Source: Vanilla planifolia (Eukaryota > Streptophyta > Magnoliopsida > Asparagales > Orchidaceae). Taken from it: a stretch of 64,000 nucleotides of DNA. This document shows, piece by piece, positions 23,608 through 34,844 of the stretch; positions within the stretch are counted from its first letter, which is position 1, and every line of letters starts with the position of its first letter. A program made the position numbers and the translations under genes. The notes below the pieces were generated by a model. The model saw only the letters and a program-made list of their open reading frames with translations. It was not told the origin of the DNA and did not search any database. The DNA lies in assembly GCA_023846275.1 (NCBI GenBank), contig JAIUJO010000158.1, positions 591,528 through 655,527 on the forward strand, written 5' to 3'.

Positions 23608-25490
23608 ATTAGTAGGATGACGAACAATAAAACCTGCAAAAGTAATAAGAAAAGTAAAGGGTATGTATCCCCAATGCACAATGTACTGCTTGTCGACTAA
23701 TGCAGCTATAATGTTGGTTCATCCAACAGAGATGTTGTCTTAACTATTTTTGTAGTTGAATGTGAGGTTGCTGTGGAGTCGAATGAAGGTGATATTTCAA
23801 TAGTATTTTCTTCAATTTAGATTGGCAAGGGCATGGGAATTTAGGAGATGCTAATGAGATTAAGTCATACATGGGAAAAGCTGAAAATTTAATCAAACCA
23901 CATTACTTATCTTGTTGCAGTAGGGATAGAAAAATATCAATGAATATGGATGCTGCAGTGTTGGAGAATATTGAATGTGTTGTTGGGAGGAATGAGACCA
24001 GGGACCACATAATTTGATGCAAGTTGAATGAAGCCCCAAAAAGTTGTAATATGTGGCACTTTCCAACTAATGTAGACTGGGATGCAATAAGGATGGATGA
24101 TGTAGTGTAAGAATTGGGGTATTATGATGGGGAAAAGAGGAAAATTTCAACAAAGTGAGCCTCAAGGACTCTTTCATAACTAAAAGAACTTCCAATGCAA
24201 CAAAAATAGCAACTATGGAATGGCCTTCATACATTGATGTTAAAGAAGTTGCTACAAATATGGTTGATTTTGTTGTCCAAGATGAGATCATCATGTCTGA
24301 TTGGACATGTTGTAGGTTCAAGAAATTCCATTAATGTGATATAGTGGAGAGGGTTGATGACAACAATCTCCCGTTTTACATCATTATAAGCCTATTACAG
24401 TGTAGATGGTGGCTTTTTAAAAGCTTCAAAATACTAGATCTCTCATCAAGTTCCTTTTGTCAACATTTTGATTTGATAAAAGATAGAAATGTAGTGTGGC
24501 TTAGGAGACCTTGGCAGGTTACTCAATAAACTATGGGGTTGGATGTGTGGACCCCTAGTTTTAGGTCAAATGCTATGGCAGTGATGTGTGCCCCATTATG
24601 GATTAGATTCCTCATGCTTCCATTACTATATTGAGATATAGAAAATATCTTGCACATTATAAAGGCCATTGGAGAGCTAATCCTACTTGATTATTAGACC
24701 ACTAATTGCAACAATCATCTTATGCATGGGTATATATGAGAATGGATCTATTTAAACCATTAAAACAAGTAATGTGATTGAGCAGATAGTTGGGAAAACT
24801 TTCTAATCGTTTGATTGTGAGGGCCTTCCATGGATGTGCTTGCTTTGTGGCCATGTTGGATATTACATGGAGCAATACTCTATTGGCATGAAACCTACTG
24901 AATTGTCAGGAGAGGTGGAGGGGAATGCAGTGAGCAAAAATGATGAGATTGATAAATCAAGTCAAGGTAATTGGGATCATCTAGAACAAAGAATTCAGTA
25001 AGATGAAGACATAGGAAAGAAAAGGTTTTCAAAACTATAATTGCTCTAAACTATCAGAGGGAGCTTGGTGGGCATGGAAATTATGGTGGACCTAACAGAT
25101 ATTCAAGTAGGCACAAAAGTGTCTCTAATGCATGGGTAGAGAAGCATTGATGAAAGTATGGACTCCTAAACATTTAGTTAGTCAACAAGCTAAGATACAG
25201 AGCAATAAAATTATAAACTAAGGCAAGCTTGAGGAGATGTCAAAGGAAAAGGGCATCAATGAGAAGGACAAGAGGCACACGATTAAGACATACATGGGGG
25301 TGGTCCAAATCATAGTTTATTATAAAATAAAAATTGAAAAGTGGGTGCCCTCTCAGATGTAGTATGTGGGCCACATAATCTAAAACAATAAGCATTGTTA
25401 AGGAATAACTAGAAGAGTGAATGTAATTAAAACATAGATTCCTCAACTAGAATGTTGGAGTGAAGATCTATTGGAGGGATTGGCCTATAA
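23608..25490 (+). pseudogene. LINE ORF1 remnant (DUF4283-like, zinc knuckle), L4
   Basis: The ancestral start codon appears lost (ATT at about 23,608 where L1 and L5 have ATG). The next Met at 23,617 opens MTNNKTCKSNKKSKG. Recognisable parts are EWPSYIDVKEVATNMVDFVV (about 24,220), a DUF4283-like RWWLFKSFKILDLSSSSFCQ with GLDVWTPSF (24,344-24,570), and a knuckle at 24,837 reading CLLCGHVGYYMEQY. In the knuckle the His and the last Cys have become Tyr. The tail to about 25,490 aligns with L2 10,200-10,690. Multiple stops make it nonfunctional. Confidence 0.75.
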
Positions 25491-25829
25491 AAGCAAGGAA
25501 AAAAGGACTGTTAGCACAACTTTCAAACATATTTGTAGGGAATCATACTAGAGTTTTTGGAATGTAGATTCTAATTCTCGATGTAGTTGTAGGATGTGGT
25601 AGAGAAAGCGTGTCAAACATAATAAATACTGCAATGTAGATGAAAAGGAGGGGAATTATATTCTTCTTATTAATGAACAAACTAAAAACTATAGTTGGAG
25701 GGGGAAAGCTGTGCAATCAGGTGACAGAATATAAGAGAGACCCTTGGTATCATGAGAAAACTTTGTGAACGAAATTGCTGGTGTCAACATATTAAAGTAC
25801 ACTATGCCAAAATCGGTATTTTGATGTTC

Positions 25830-28330
25830 AAAATCTAGAGATGTTTGGTATAACATTAGAAATAGTGTTCAGTGCTCTAAGCCTCTTATGATTACTATAA
25901 ATTTTAATGTACTATCCCAGGAGAAAAAAAGGTGGGAAAAAAATTTCTCACATGGCCAGCCACAATACAAATTCATTAATTTCTTGCAAGAAATGGAGCT
26001 TTTTAACCATGGTTTTGTAAGTAATAGATATACTTGGTCAAACAACAAAGTCAGAAATGTAAGGATTTGGGAGAGGTTGGATAGGACCTTTCTTAATGAA
26101 ATGGGCCTAAATGCCTTTCCCAGTACTACTATTACTCATCTCCTCTGTATTGGTTCAAGCCATTGCCCCATGTTGATCATCTTTAAAAAAAAGTTGTTCA
26201 ATAAGATTGGGAAAAGATTACAATTTGAAAATGTGTGTCTCACATTCCCCAAGACTAAAACAGTTGTCTGTGGAGAATGGCATAGACCTATAGAAGGGAA
26301 AAAAGACTTGTTTATTAATAAAATTTCAAAGGGCTATGGTTAAATTGAAAAGGTGGAGCAAAGCTAAAATAGGTAATATTCATAAAAAGCATAGGAAACA
26401 ACAACTATCAATCAATAAATGTAAATGAAGGAATCAAATTATTGACTCAATAAGGAGGAAAATAATGTAAAAATTGTCTAAGCATATTAAGACATATCAT
26501 AAGATAGTGGCCTTAGATGAGGCATGGTGATGGTAGATAGCTAAACTTTAGTGGGTCAAGTTGGGGGACTATAATACTCATTTCTTTCATATTATTGCCA
26601 CTACAAATTTCAAAAATAATTACATCCACCAGATGAAAGATCAAAGTGGGTAATTATGCAACTCACATAATAACATCACGAACTCCTTTATGAGTTTCCT
26701 TGTAAGGAAATGTAGTCAATGTGACCCCAAAGACATTCCATCTTGATCCCTATTGAAGGCAATTATGGTTGAGCAAGGAAACTCCCTTGTAGCCACAATT
26801 ACTAATGACAAAATTAGAACTATTGTAATATCAATAGGGATAAATAAGGCATTAGGCATGGATGGTATTTCAGTTGATTTTATTACAGGTTATTGGCACA
26901 TCACACATTTGGATATTAATACAATAATTAAGCAAAATTTCATTAACTCAAACATTCCTAAGCACTAGAGAGATACATTGGTTGTGCTGATTCCAAAAAT
27001 GCAGGGAGCCAATAAGCCGAAGCAATTCATGCCCATTAGTCTTTGCAATGTTGTATACAAAATTGTTGCAAAAATTCTTGTGGAAAGACTTGAGATTTCT
27101 CCCACATATTATGGAAAAATAAGTAAAGGGCTTTTGTTCTAGGTCACAGCATCTTTGATAATGTATTTCTAACTCAGGAAGTAGTAGTATGAGTGCACTC
27201 TTTAACATCCAAGGTCGGTTTCATGGCATTGAAATTAGATAAGAAATAGGCATATGACAATGTAAATTGTAAATTTGTTACTAATATGCTGAAGTAGCTC
27301 CACTTCCCGAATAGATGGTATGATTTGGAGGAAGCTTGTATTAGGAACCCTAGACTTGGCATCCTTTTGAATGGGGTGTGCCTACCATGGATTGAAGCAT
27401 CTAGAGGCTTAAGACAAGGATGTTCTCTATCCCTATTTTTGTTTATTATTATTTTCAATTATTTATCATGGCTTATAGAATGACAAGTGAAGTGGGACTC
27501 AAATATTAGGATCCAGATCACTCCTAATTCTCTTCTTATTACTCACCTCTTTATGTAGATGATGTGATGATTTATGCCTCTACTATATGTGATGCAATAA
27601 AAACTATCAGAGACACATTAAAGCTCTATGAGAATCATTCATAATAGTTTGTCAACAACATGAAGTCAAGAGTTATATTTAGTAATGGGAAGGGACCAAA
27701 GCATAGGAAAATTATTGTAGCTTAGTCATGGTGAAAATGTGCTCAATCTAAAAGCTTTGCATTATCATATTTCTATTACTCCCTCTCTTATTGTTCCATG
27801 TTTTAGCTTTTTTAGTTCACCCAGTGGGAATCCAATCAGCACCATAGGGCTCTTAATAAATCTACAATGGACTCCTCCTATGGGTTGGATTAAATGCAAT
27901 TATGATGCAGCATTGGCTATGAATTCTGTGGTTGTTGTTGGCCTAATTATGAGAGATTACATGGGTATGCCTCTAAAATGAATGGCAAGGAAAGTCATAT
28001 CATCATCTTTATCTATGGTGGAAATAATAGCAATGCTTTGCCTTGGAATACTTGAGCTACCATTATCCACTTGTTTTTGCAATTAACCAGAAATTATACT
28101 CTAATGATGAAGATATGAAGCTCAATAGGGTTATTCACAAACATTCTAATGCTCCCTATCCTTTGGACTTTATGTTTATCAAAGTTATCAACTATGCTTG
28201 TCAACTGAAGGTATTTAGAATCACACATATGCTACTACAAAGGAATGTTGTTGCACATAGATTACACATGAAGCCTTAAATTTTGATTTTTGGTTGGAAT
28301 GATGTATACCCCTTCCTAAACCATTCAGTA
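25830..28330 (+). pseudogene. Family B LINE ORF2 remnant (EN-RT-RNase H)
   Basis: An open stretch at 25,888-26,343 gives FNVLSQEKKRWEK (the GDFN strand with Gly-Asp lost), FINFLQEMELFNHGFVSNRY then TWSNNKVRNVRIWERLDRTF, and SHCPML, so it is EN without its N-terminus. The linker has RWSKAKIGNIHKKHRK. RT includes KALGMDGISVDF (about 26,850), SLCNVVYKIVAKILVERL (about 27,040), a SRGLRQGCSLSLFLF-type strand (about 27,410) and YVDDVMIYA at 27,552 (YVDD, against YADD in family A). RNase H shows PPMGWIKCNYDAALAMNS near 27,870. Stops and frameshifts disable it. The zf-RVT region is absent. Confidence 0.8.
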
Positions 28331-28424
28331 AGCTTTTGTTTGCTGAATACACATTCCAACCTCCAAAGGGAGGTAACGTTGCAAGCTTTAACTTTTTTAA
28401 TTTTCAAAGAAACCAAAGGACTTT
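25830..28424 (+). mobile_element. Family B LINE fragment (ORF2 and 3' end)
   Basis: This ORF2 is clearly distinct from family A. It covers EN from the middle on, linker and RT (to about 27,640). After a gap at about 27,720-27,750, where the RT-to-RNase H region is missing, come RNase H (27,870-28,270) and a 3' end in GAAACCAAAGGACTTT (28,424). That terminus resembles those of family A, and L5 starts immediately. Its 5' border near 25,830 sits in the L4 spacer. A further B piece lies at 41,346-41,628. Confidence 0.75.
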
Positions 28425-28500
28425 GGAGGGAGATTTGGAGAGAGGGAGATTTTGAGGTTTGGTGGAGATTTCAAATCCCTCGATGATGGGAAGGCCAGTA
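28425..28500 (+). repeat. Purine-rich short-repeat leader of L5
   Basis: GGAGGGAGATTTGGAGA-type units of about 15-20 bp repeat three times before gatttcaaatccctcg. The same kind of leader occurs at 8,150-8,200, 16,058-16,115 and 36,070-36,125, in each case right after a LINE 3' terminus. Confidence 0.6.
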
Positions 28501-28549
28501 GTGCAATCGAGGTGCTGGTTGTAGGGCATGGTTTAGTATGGTCACATGT

Positions 28550-28935
28550 TTGAATTGGCTCTTGTGCATAAGAGTCTGGGGAGGCGCACACTAAGCAGGT
28601 GGAGAGGTGCACTTTAGGTAGTGAGAAGCATGTGTTCTATAGTAGCAAGTGTGCACAATAATTCAAATTTTGTGCTTGAGCACTGCAAAGGATATTACAC
28701 AAGGTGAAGGCACTTTGCAAGCCATGTGGCACATTGTGGGCTACCAAAAGCATGTATTTCATTGGCTCATGTGCATGAGAACTCAAATTTTGTGCTTGAG
28801 CACTACAAAGGACTCTACGAGAGGTAGAGGCACTATGCCGGCATGCGGTGCATGGTAGGTTGCGTAAAGCAAGCCTCACATGTGTGCGCTTGGGAATTCA
28901 AATTTGATGCCTATATACTACGAATGACGCTATGT
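28550..28935 (+). repeat. Tandem ~120-bp promoter-like monomers in the L5 5' UTR
   Basis: The landmark a(t/c)tcaaattttgtgcttg occurs at 28,661 and 28,781, exactly 120 bp apart, and a diverged form at about 28,896 (115 bp). Matching inner segments are gcaaaggat, gtagaggcacta and gcatgtatttcattgg. An older, weaker unit lies before 28,660. The units correspond to those in L4. Confidence 0.78.
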
Positions 28936-29226
28936 GAGTAGGATTCAACCTCTTGCATGATAGTTCATTTGTATATTGCTGCAACACTATGAGGCTAGTT
29001 CATCTGTGAAGGTCATTTGTACACCTACTGCTATGCAGAAGTGCTTGCTATTATTGTTGGAAATGTTTTCAATTGCTAAAATAACTATTTTCTATTGTTG
29101 TTGCTTTATTATACTATAGTTGTCTATTTAATTATAAGGTTGTTGTGATGTATTATTGGAAATTTTTTTTATTTTATGCTATTATTATTCAGGATGTGCT
29201 AGAAATAGCATAAAGTAGGTCTTAAC

Positions 29227-29461
29227 ATGAGTAGGATGGTTGGCAATAAAGCATACAAAAGCAATAAGAAAGAAAAAGGCAATGAATATGTATCTCTAAT
29301 GTGCAATGAAATGTAAGTAGTGAGTGTAGCTATAATGCAAGTTCAACCAATAAAGATCTTGTTTTAGCTATTTCTATTGTTTAATGTGAGGTTGTCGTTG
29401 AGCCAAATGAAAGTGATACTTCAATAGAATCTGCTTCAGTTAAGGTTGGGATGGGCATGGA
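29227..29461 (+). pseudogene. LINE ORF1 N-terminus, truncated by deletion, L5
   Basis: MSRMVGNKAYKSNKKEKGNE opens at 29,227 as in L1 and L4, and similarity runs through a SVEVGMGMD-like strand to about 29,461. The next bases belong to late ORF2, so everything including the DUF4283-like section and knuckle is gone. Confidence 0.75.
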
Positions 29462-31100
29462 CTTATTCCTTGGCAAGTGAAGGCCATGCAATGCATTTTG
29501 TGGATTGGAGATCTATCCCTTTGCCAAAGTGGAAGGGAAGCTTAGGCATGCATGACCTCACTATTTGGCCATGTGTCTTGACTATGAAGCAATAAAGAAG
29601 GATCTTGGCAAGAGAGGATAGTGTGTGGGTTGATGTGATAAGAAGAAAATATTTTTTAGGAGAAAATATGTAGGGCATTCGAAAGGGAGCTGCACAAGCT
29701 TGTAGGCTCATCAAGGATGCAATGCCATGGACTGCCTCTAAATTTGTGTAGAGAATTGGTGATGTCATCAATGTGCATTTTGATGAAGACAGTTGGCTTG
29801 GATTTCTTCCAATTAAGTGGTGGTGAAGGTATATCAATATGAATAGACAGTGGTTGAATAAAAGAGGGAGTGGGATGTGTGTAAGGTAAATGCATGGGTG
29901 GATGCTTCTCTACTTGATATAGTGCTACACTTCCCATAAATGGATGGTAGCAAGGACCAGCTTCTTCAAGTGTGAACTGAGAGCATTGAAATTAATAACT
30001 CCAACCACTGTTGTAGAATGATCCATGTAGAAGTTTCAAATGCTGTTGAGGACTCATAGGTTGTTGTAACTAGCTTTGGATGGATTTGGAAGCTAAAATT
30101 ATTGCCTAAAGTGAAGCTCATTATTTTGAGATGAATCAAGAACTACATCACTACTACTATATGGTTGGTCAAAAGGAGAATTGGAACATGTGATGGCTAT
30201 ATTTAAGGCCACAAGGAGGCTGAGAAGCTGCATCACCTACTATGTGATTGCTAGCAGACAAGGGAAATTTAGATGTGCCTTACATGTAGGAGGTGATTAG
30301 AACAATTTATCAAAGTAGTAACAGTAATGTAATAAAGCTATAGGATGTCTACAACAAAATGTAGACCAATCTTTTGAAGTAGAGTTGGGTGATAAATTAA
30401 GTTTCACTTGTTACTAATGCTTTTTGATATTTTTGGATGAACAAAACTTGAGAAAACATAATGAACACATTAATAATTGCACTATTCTACTGAGAAAGGT
30501 TTAGTTAAATACAAAGTCTACTTTATAATATTTTAATTTGGATTCATACATGTCTTGTGGGAGTCCACACAACCTACATGGGTTGAATATAGCTTCATCT
30601 TGGGCTACCCCTCCAACTAGATGCATTAAAATTAACTATGATGCAACTATTTGAGGTGATGTTGCGAGGGAGGGGATTGTAGTCAAAGATCATTTTGGTA
30701 AGCCACTTCTTGTAGTAGGTGAATGTTTCTACTATCAAGAGAGCATTGGCATGGAGGTTAACATCATCTTTTTAGGTTATGAGTTTGCTCAGGTCCAAGC
30801 TCTTAGATTTTCATGCAGTTGAGTTCCAATCGAATTCTATTTACTGATACTAAAGGTTCAAATACTGTTATGTGAACCTACATGTGAAGGCATGTATATG
30901 GATGCCCTTATGTATGTTAGAGATATGGATGCTTTCACATTGACTAGCATATACAGGCAAGGCAAAGGTCCTGCTCATTAAGAAGCACACTATTCTCTCT
31001 TTTCTGATTATTATTGAGACTGGGGTATGCCCCTTCCCAAGCCTCTTTTGAATCTATTATATTCAAATTTTTTTTTATCTTCCATAAAAGATTTTTGTAG
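29462..31100 (+). pseudogene. LINE ORF2 3' part (post-RT, zf-RVT, RNase H), L5
   Basis: It opens mid-domain with AMHFVDWRSIPLPKWKGSLGMH (as L6 33,190-33,260) and IKKDLGKRG. Then come VHFDEDSWLGFLPIKWW (about 29,775), a zf-RVT-like part with LPKVKLIILR and TTIWLVKRRIGTCDGY (30,090-30,220), and RNase H near 30,620. The catalytic strand there reads KINYDATI, stop, GDVARE. The stop is TGA where L2 has CGA (Arg), a single C-to-T change at a CpG. EN and RT are missing. Dead fragment. Confidence 0.8.
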
Positions 31101-31135
31101 GCTTCAGGCAATTATATATTTTCAAGGAACCAAAG

Positions 31136-34100
31136 GACTTGTTGTAATGTTGTAGGAGGAAAAAAGAGAGAAAGAGGTTCAAGTGTGGTGTGGGTGAGCA
31201 AGAATTTTCTAAGTTTATGTAGAAGCTTGAGTTGATGGATTTGAGATTTGTTGGCAATAAGTATATGTTGTGTAATAAAAAAGTGGGAAGTGTTAGATTT
31301 TTTAGAGGCTTGATAAGCTGTTGATAAATCTTAAGGGGATCAAATTTTTTTCAAAAAACTACTGTGCCTCATTTGCCATGCATGAGCTGAACAAACAACC
31401 CTTTTCTCATTGAGATGCATAGGTAGTAGGATATGACGACTCAAAGAAGAAATCAATTTGAAAGTGTTTGCTTGTCTTTCCTCAGACTATGGGTGTTGTG
31501 TAGAAAAGGTGGAACATATCATCTCATTAAGGGTCTAATAATGAAATTTTGTAGATCCTTAGCTGCTTTGAGAAGGTGGAGTGAGACTGAGATGTGCAAT
31601 CTCATTTGTAAAAATGATGAATTTGAGAGGGATATTAAAGAACAACAGCTTAAGAAATTTTATGTAGGTTTTAATGACCAAGAACACATCCAACTTGGGA
31701 ATCTTATTTTGTCATATCATAGGTTTGCTACACTTAAGGAGCAATGATGGCGAAAATGGACTAAGGTGTAATGCACTCAATTGGGAGACTATAATACTTG
31801 GTTCTTCTATGCTATAGTGACATCTATGTTGAGGGATAAACATATTTCACATTTGAAGGATGACAAGGGTGATTTTGTCAACTCTATAAATGTATTAAAT
31901 GCTTATTGATTAGCTACTTTAAAAAAATGGTGTACTGATGATGTTTACTACACTCCACTTCACTTCCAGCCACACAAAAGCATTTATAATGAAGAACTAG
32001 TTATGCTTATCATACAAACTACTAAGGAGGAGGTCAAGAGTGTTGTTAGATCAATTTGGAGGAATAAGACACCTAGAATGGATCATAGTTGAATTTTTGC
32101 ATGGGTGTAGGACTATTACACATGGTGATATTTTTAAAGTTGTGCTACAATTTTTTCATGACAAGCATATGCCAAAGTTTTGAAAGGAAACTCTTATTAC
32201 ATTAATCCTTAAAGTACGAGGTGTAGATAGATTGGAATAAGTTAGGCCAATACGCCTATGTAATTTTATCTATGAAATTGTGGCTAAGATTTTACTAGAA
32301 AGACTAAAGAAAGTATTACCTAGGCCCATTGCTAAGCAATAAGGTGCATTTGTGTGATAGATTTATCTCTAATAATATTTTTATTTTCTAAGAAATGGCG
32401 ATCTATATGTATTCATCTACATCTACGGAGGGACTTATGGTAATGAAGGTTGATATGAAGCAAGCTTATAATAAGGTGAGGTAGTAGTTTATGATTGATA
32501 TGATGAAGTTCTTAAGTTTTCCTTTGCTATGATGTGAGTAGGTAAATGAATGTACTTTGACCCTGAGGTTTGGTGTGTTATTAAATTTTGTTAGACTCCT
32601 ATAGATTAAGGCCACTAGTATTTTAAGGTAGGATGCCTCTTATCACCCAATTTCATCACCATTGCATCTGAATACTTGTGTTGGTTGGTTATGGAACATG
32701 AAAGTAAGGTAGTATTGTGGGATAGCTTCTCCAATTATTTCAAAATTGGTGTATGCTAATGACGTAAGATTGTATGCTCCTATCAAGTGTGTTACTATTA
32801 GGACTATTAAGTAGATTATGGAAGAGTACCATAAGCATTCCAAACAGAAGGTAAATCTCGACAAATCTAGAGTTTTCTTCAGTAAGGGCATGCTTGGTAA
32901 AGAAGAAAGATGGTGCCTAGAAAATTTCATATGGACAAGGCAAAAAAACTTTAATTACATGTGGGTTCCAATCTTAATGAGCTTGTTGAAAAAGGAGCTC
33001 AACTTTATCATCCACGGAGTGGAAGAGTAGGTTGCAAGATGGAGAATTAGACCTCTTTCTTTGGTAGACATGATTGCTATGATTAATTTGGCCCTGATAA
33101 CTAATTTTTATCATTATGTTGGCCAAATGATCTAATAAATGAATTGGAAAAACTATTTGGATGCTACTTATGGTGTGGTGCAAGCAATAGCCATGCGATG
33201 CATTATGTGGATTGTAGAACTATCACATTATCAAAAGGGGAGGCTTAGGCATCCATGATCTCACTAGTTGGCAATGTGCCTTGAATATTAAGTAATGTAG
33301 AAGAATCTTCAAAAGAGAGGATAGTATGTGGGTCAACGTGATAAGAAGAAATTACTTTTTGTGTGAGAAGAAGGAGGGCATTCAATAAGGAGCCTCACAA
33401 GATTTTAGGCTCATTCAAGATGAAATGCCATAGGCTGCCTCAAACGTTGTGCAGAGAATTTGAAATGTTATGGATGTGTGCTTTGTTGAAGATAATTAGC
33501 TTGGGGTATCTCCAATTAGGTGGTGGATAATGTATATTAAAATGGATTGGTAGTGGCTGAAAAAAGTGTGGGAGCTTATCCTTAAGAATGGGGAGTGGTA
33601 TGTGTGCAAAGTAAAGGCATGGGTTGATGATATTCTACTTGATAGAGTGCTACACCTTCCTTGGACATTGGATGGAAATAAGGACCTACTTCTTCAAGTG
33701 CAAACCAGGAACTTAATGGTGAATAATTCAAGCAGATATTGTAAGATGATTTATGCAAAATTTCTTGATGTTGTTGAAGCCTCACAGGCTAGTTCAAGTA
33801 GCTATGTCTAGATTTGGAAGCCCAAAGTGCTACTTAGAATGAAGCTATTCACTTGGAGATCAATCAAGAACTACATTCCAATGATTACATGGTTTGTGAA
33901 GGGGAGAATTACAATGTGTGGAGGCTACATTTGGGTGTTGGAAGGAGGCTGAGACATTATAGCATCTATTGTGTAATTATTGGAAGGTGAGGGAGCTTTG
34001 TGATGTGCTAAGCTTGAAGGAGGAAATTGCTACAATCAATCCAAGTAGCAATAGTAATGTATTAATGCTACAGGAGATTTGAAGTAGTATGGAGACAAAA

Positions 34101-34740
34101 AATTGTGAATCATTCTATTGGGATGCATCAGCTGCTATTATTGCAACTAATTTTTACCATTTTTGGATGAACATTAACTTGAGAAAACACAATGAACATG
34201 TCAACAATAGTGCTGGTTTGTAGAGGAAGATTCAATTGGATATGATGGCTGCTTTGGAGCATTTTAATTAGGATCGTCCATGTCCTGTACAAGTCCTTTC
34301 AATATGCAAGGTTAATGTAGCTTCATTTTGGGCTCCTCCAATTTGATTGTAGCTATTCATAGTGAGGTCATAAGGGTGGGGATCATGGTTAGAAAGCATC
34401 TTGGGAAGCTACTTCTTGTTGTCGGTTAGTGTTTCTACTCTCAAGCAAGCCTTGCTACGGAGGTTAGTGCCATCTTGGAGGCTATGTGTCTCATCAGGTC
34501 TAAGCTCAAGAATTTTCACGCTATTGAAATTCAGCCTGACTCTAAATTAATGATTCTAGAGGTTGAAAAACTGCTACTTGATCCTACATGAGGTGGCAGG
34601 TATATGGATGCCCTTAAGTATATTAGAGATGTAGATGCTTTCAGGATGATGCACATATATTGATAAGGTAATGGTCTTACAAATTGGGTGCACATCATGC
34701 TCTTTTTTTTATTTCTATTGGGGGTATGCCCTTTCACAAG
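31136..34740 (+). pseudogene. LINE ORF2 remnant lacking the EN N-terminus, L6
   Basis: EN remains: VSKNFLSLCRSLS then a GNKYMLCNKK-like strand (to about 31,400). The linker is well kept, with an open stretch at 31,433-31,747 (KFCRSLAALRRWSETEM, FYVGFNDQEHIQLG) and LRDKHISHLKDDKGDFV near 31,840. RT (32,010-32,900) has VDMKQAYNKVR and a catalytic motif reading YANDVRLYA at 32,752, so the first Asp of YADD is Asn (GAT to AAT). The zf-RVT-like part (33,560-34,010) has TWRSIKNYIPMITW. RNase H lies at 34,260-34,700. Stops and frameshifts are frequent. Confidence 0.82.
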
Positions 34741-34844
34741 CCCCTTTTAATGTTTTTGTACTTAGACTTTTTGTTTGATCCACTATAGAGGACCTCTTGT
34801 AGGCTTCTACTATTTTATATATTATCAAGGAACCCAAGGACTTT
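31136..34844 (+). mobile_element. L6: 5'-truncated LINE starting inside EN
   Basis: The first recognisable base is in the EN strand equivalent to L2 about 12,285 (GDLNV, then EEKRE). It shares gactt with the end of L5, so the junction has 5-bp microhomology. It runs through linker, RT, zf-RVT and RNase H to GGAACCCAAGGACTTT at 34,844, about 3.7 kb. A 5'-truncated copy sitting exactly on a resident 3' terminus is the main oddity. Confidence 0.82.

Larger units (their letters stand above)
22825..25830 (+). mobile_element. L4: LINE 5' half (5' UTR, ORF1, spacer) joined to family B ORF2
   Basis: It starts after island C with gtggtgatttataatcgc and gatgatggg-type leader remnants. It then has tandem 5' UTR monomers, ORF1 (about 23,608-25,490) and an inter-ORF stretch with cataataaatactgcaatgt as in L2. 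Near 25,800-25,830 the family A pattern ends and a different ORF2 (family B) takes over in the same orientation. Family A ORF2 does not resume. This is a chimera: either B truncated its host, or 5' and 3' halves were exchanged. Confidence 0.7.
28425..31140 (+). mobile_element. L5: LINE with a large internal deletion
   Basis: The 5' UTR is complete, with purine-rich leader and monomers. ORF1 begins at 29,227 but stops at about 29,461, where sequence jumps from MGMD-coding ORF1 to the late part of ORF2 (AMHFVDWRSIPLPKWKGSLG). Against L2 this skips roughly 5 kb, including EN and RT. The zf-RVT-like part, RNase H and 3' UTR follow, ending in GGAACCAAAGGACTT at 31,140, where L6 starts with a shared gactt. 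Confidence 0.82.

Noticed and set aside
25888-26343. A 151-codon open frame that might be a real gene
   Set aside because: It is the middle of a LINE endonuclease (TWSNNK, IWERLDRTF, SHCPML) with no proper start, embedded in a broken ORF2.
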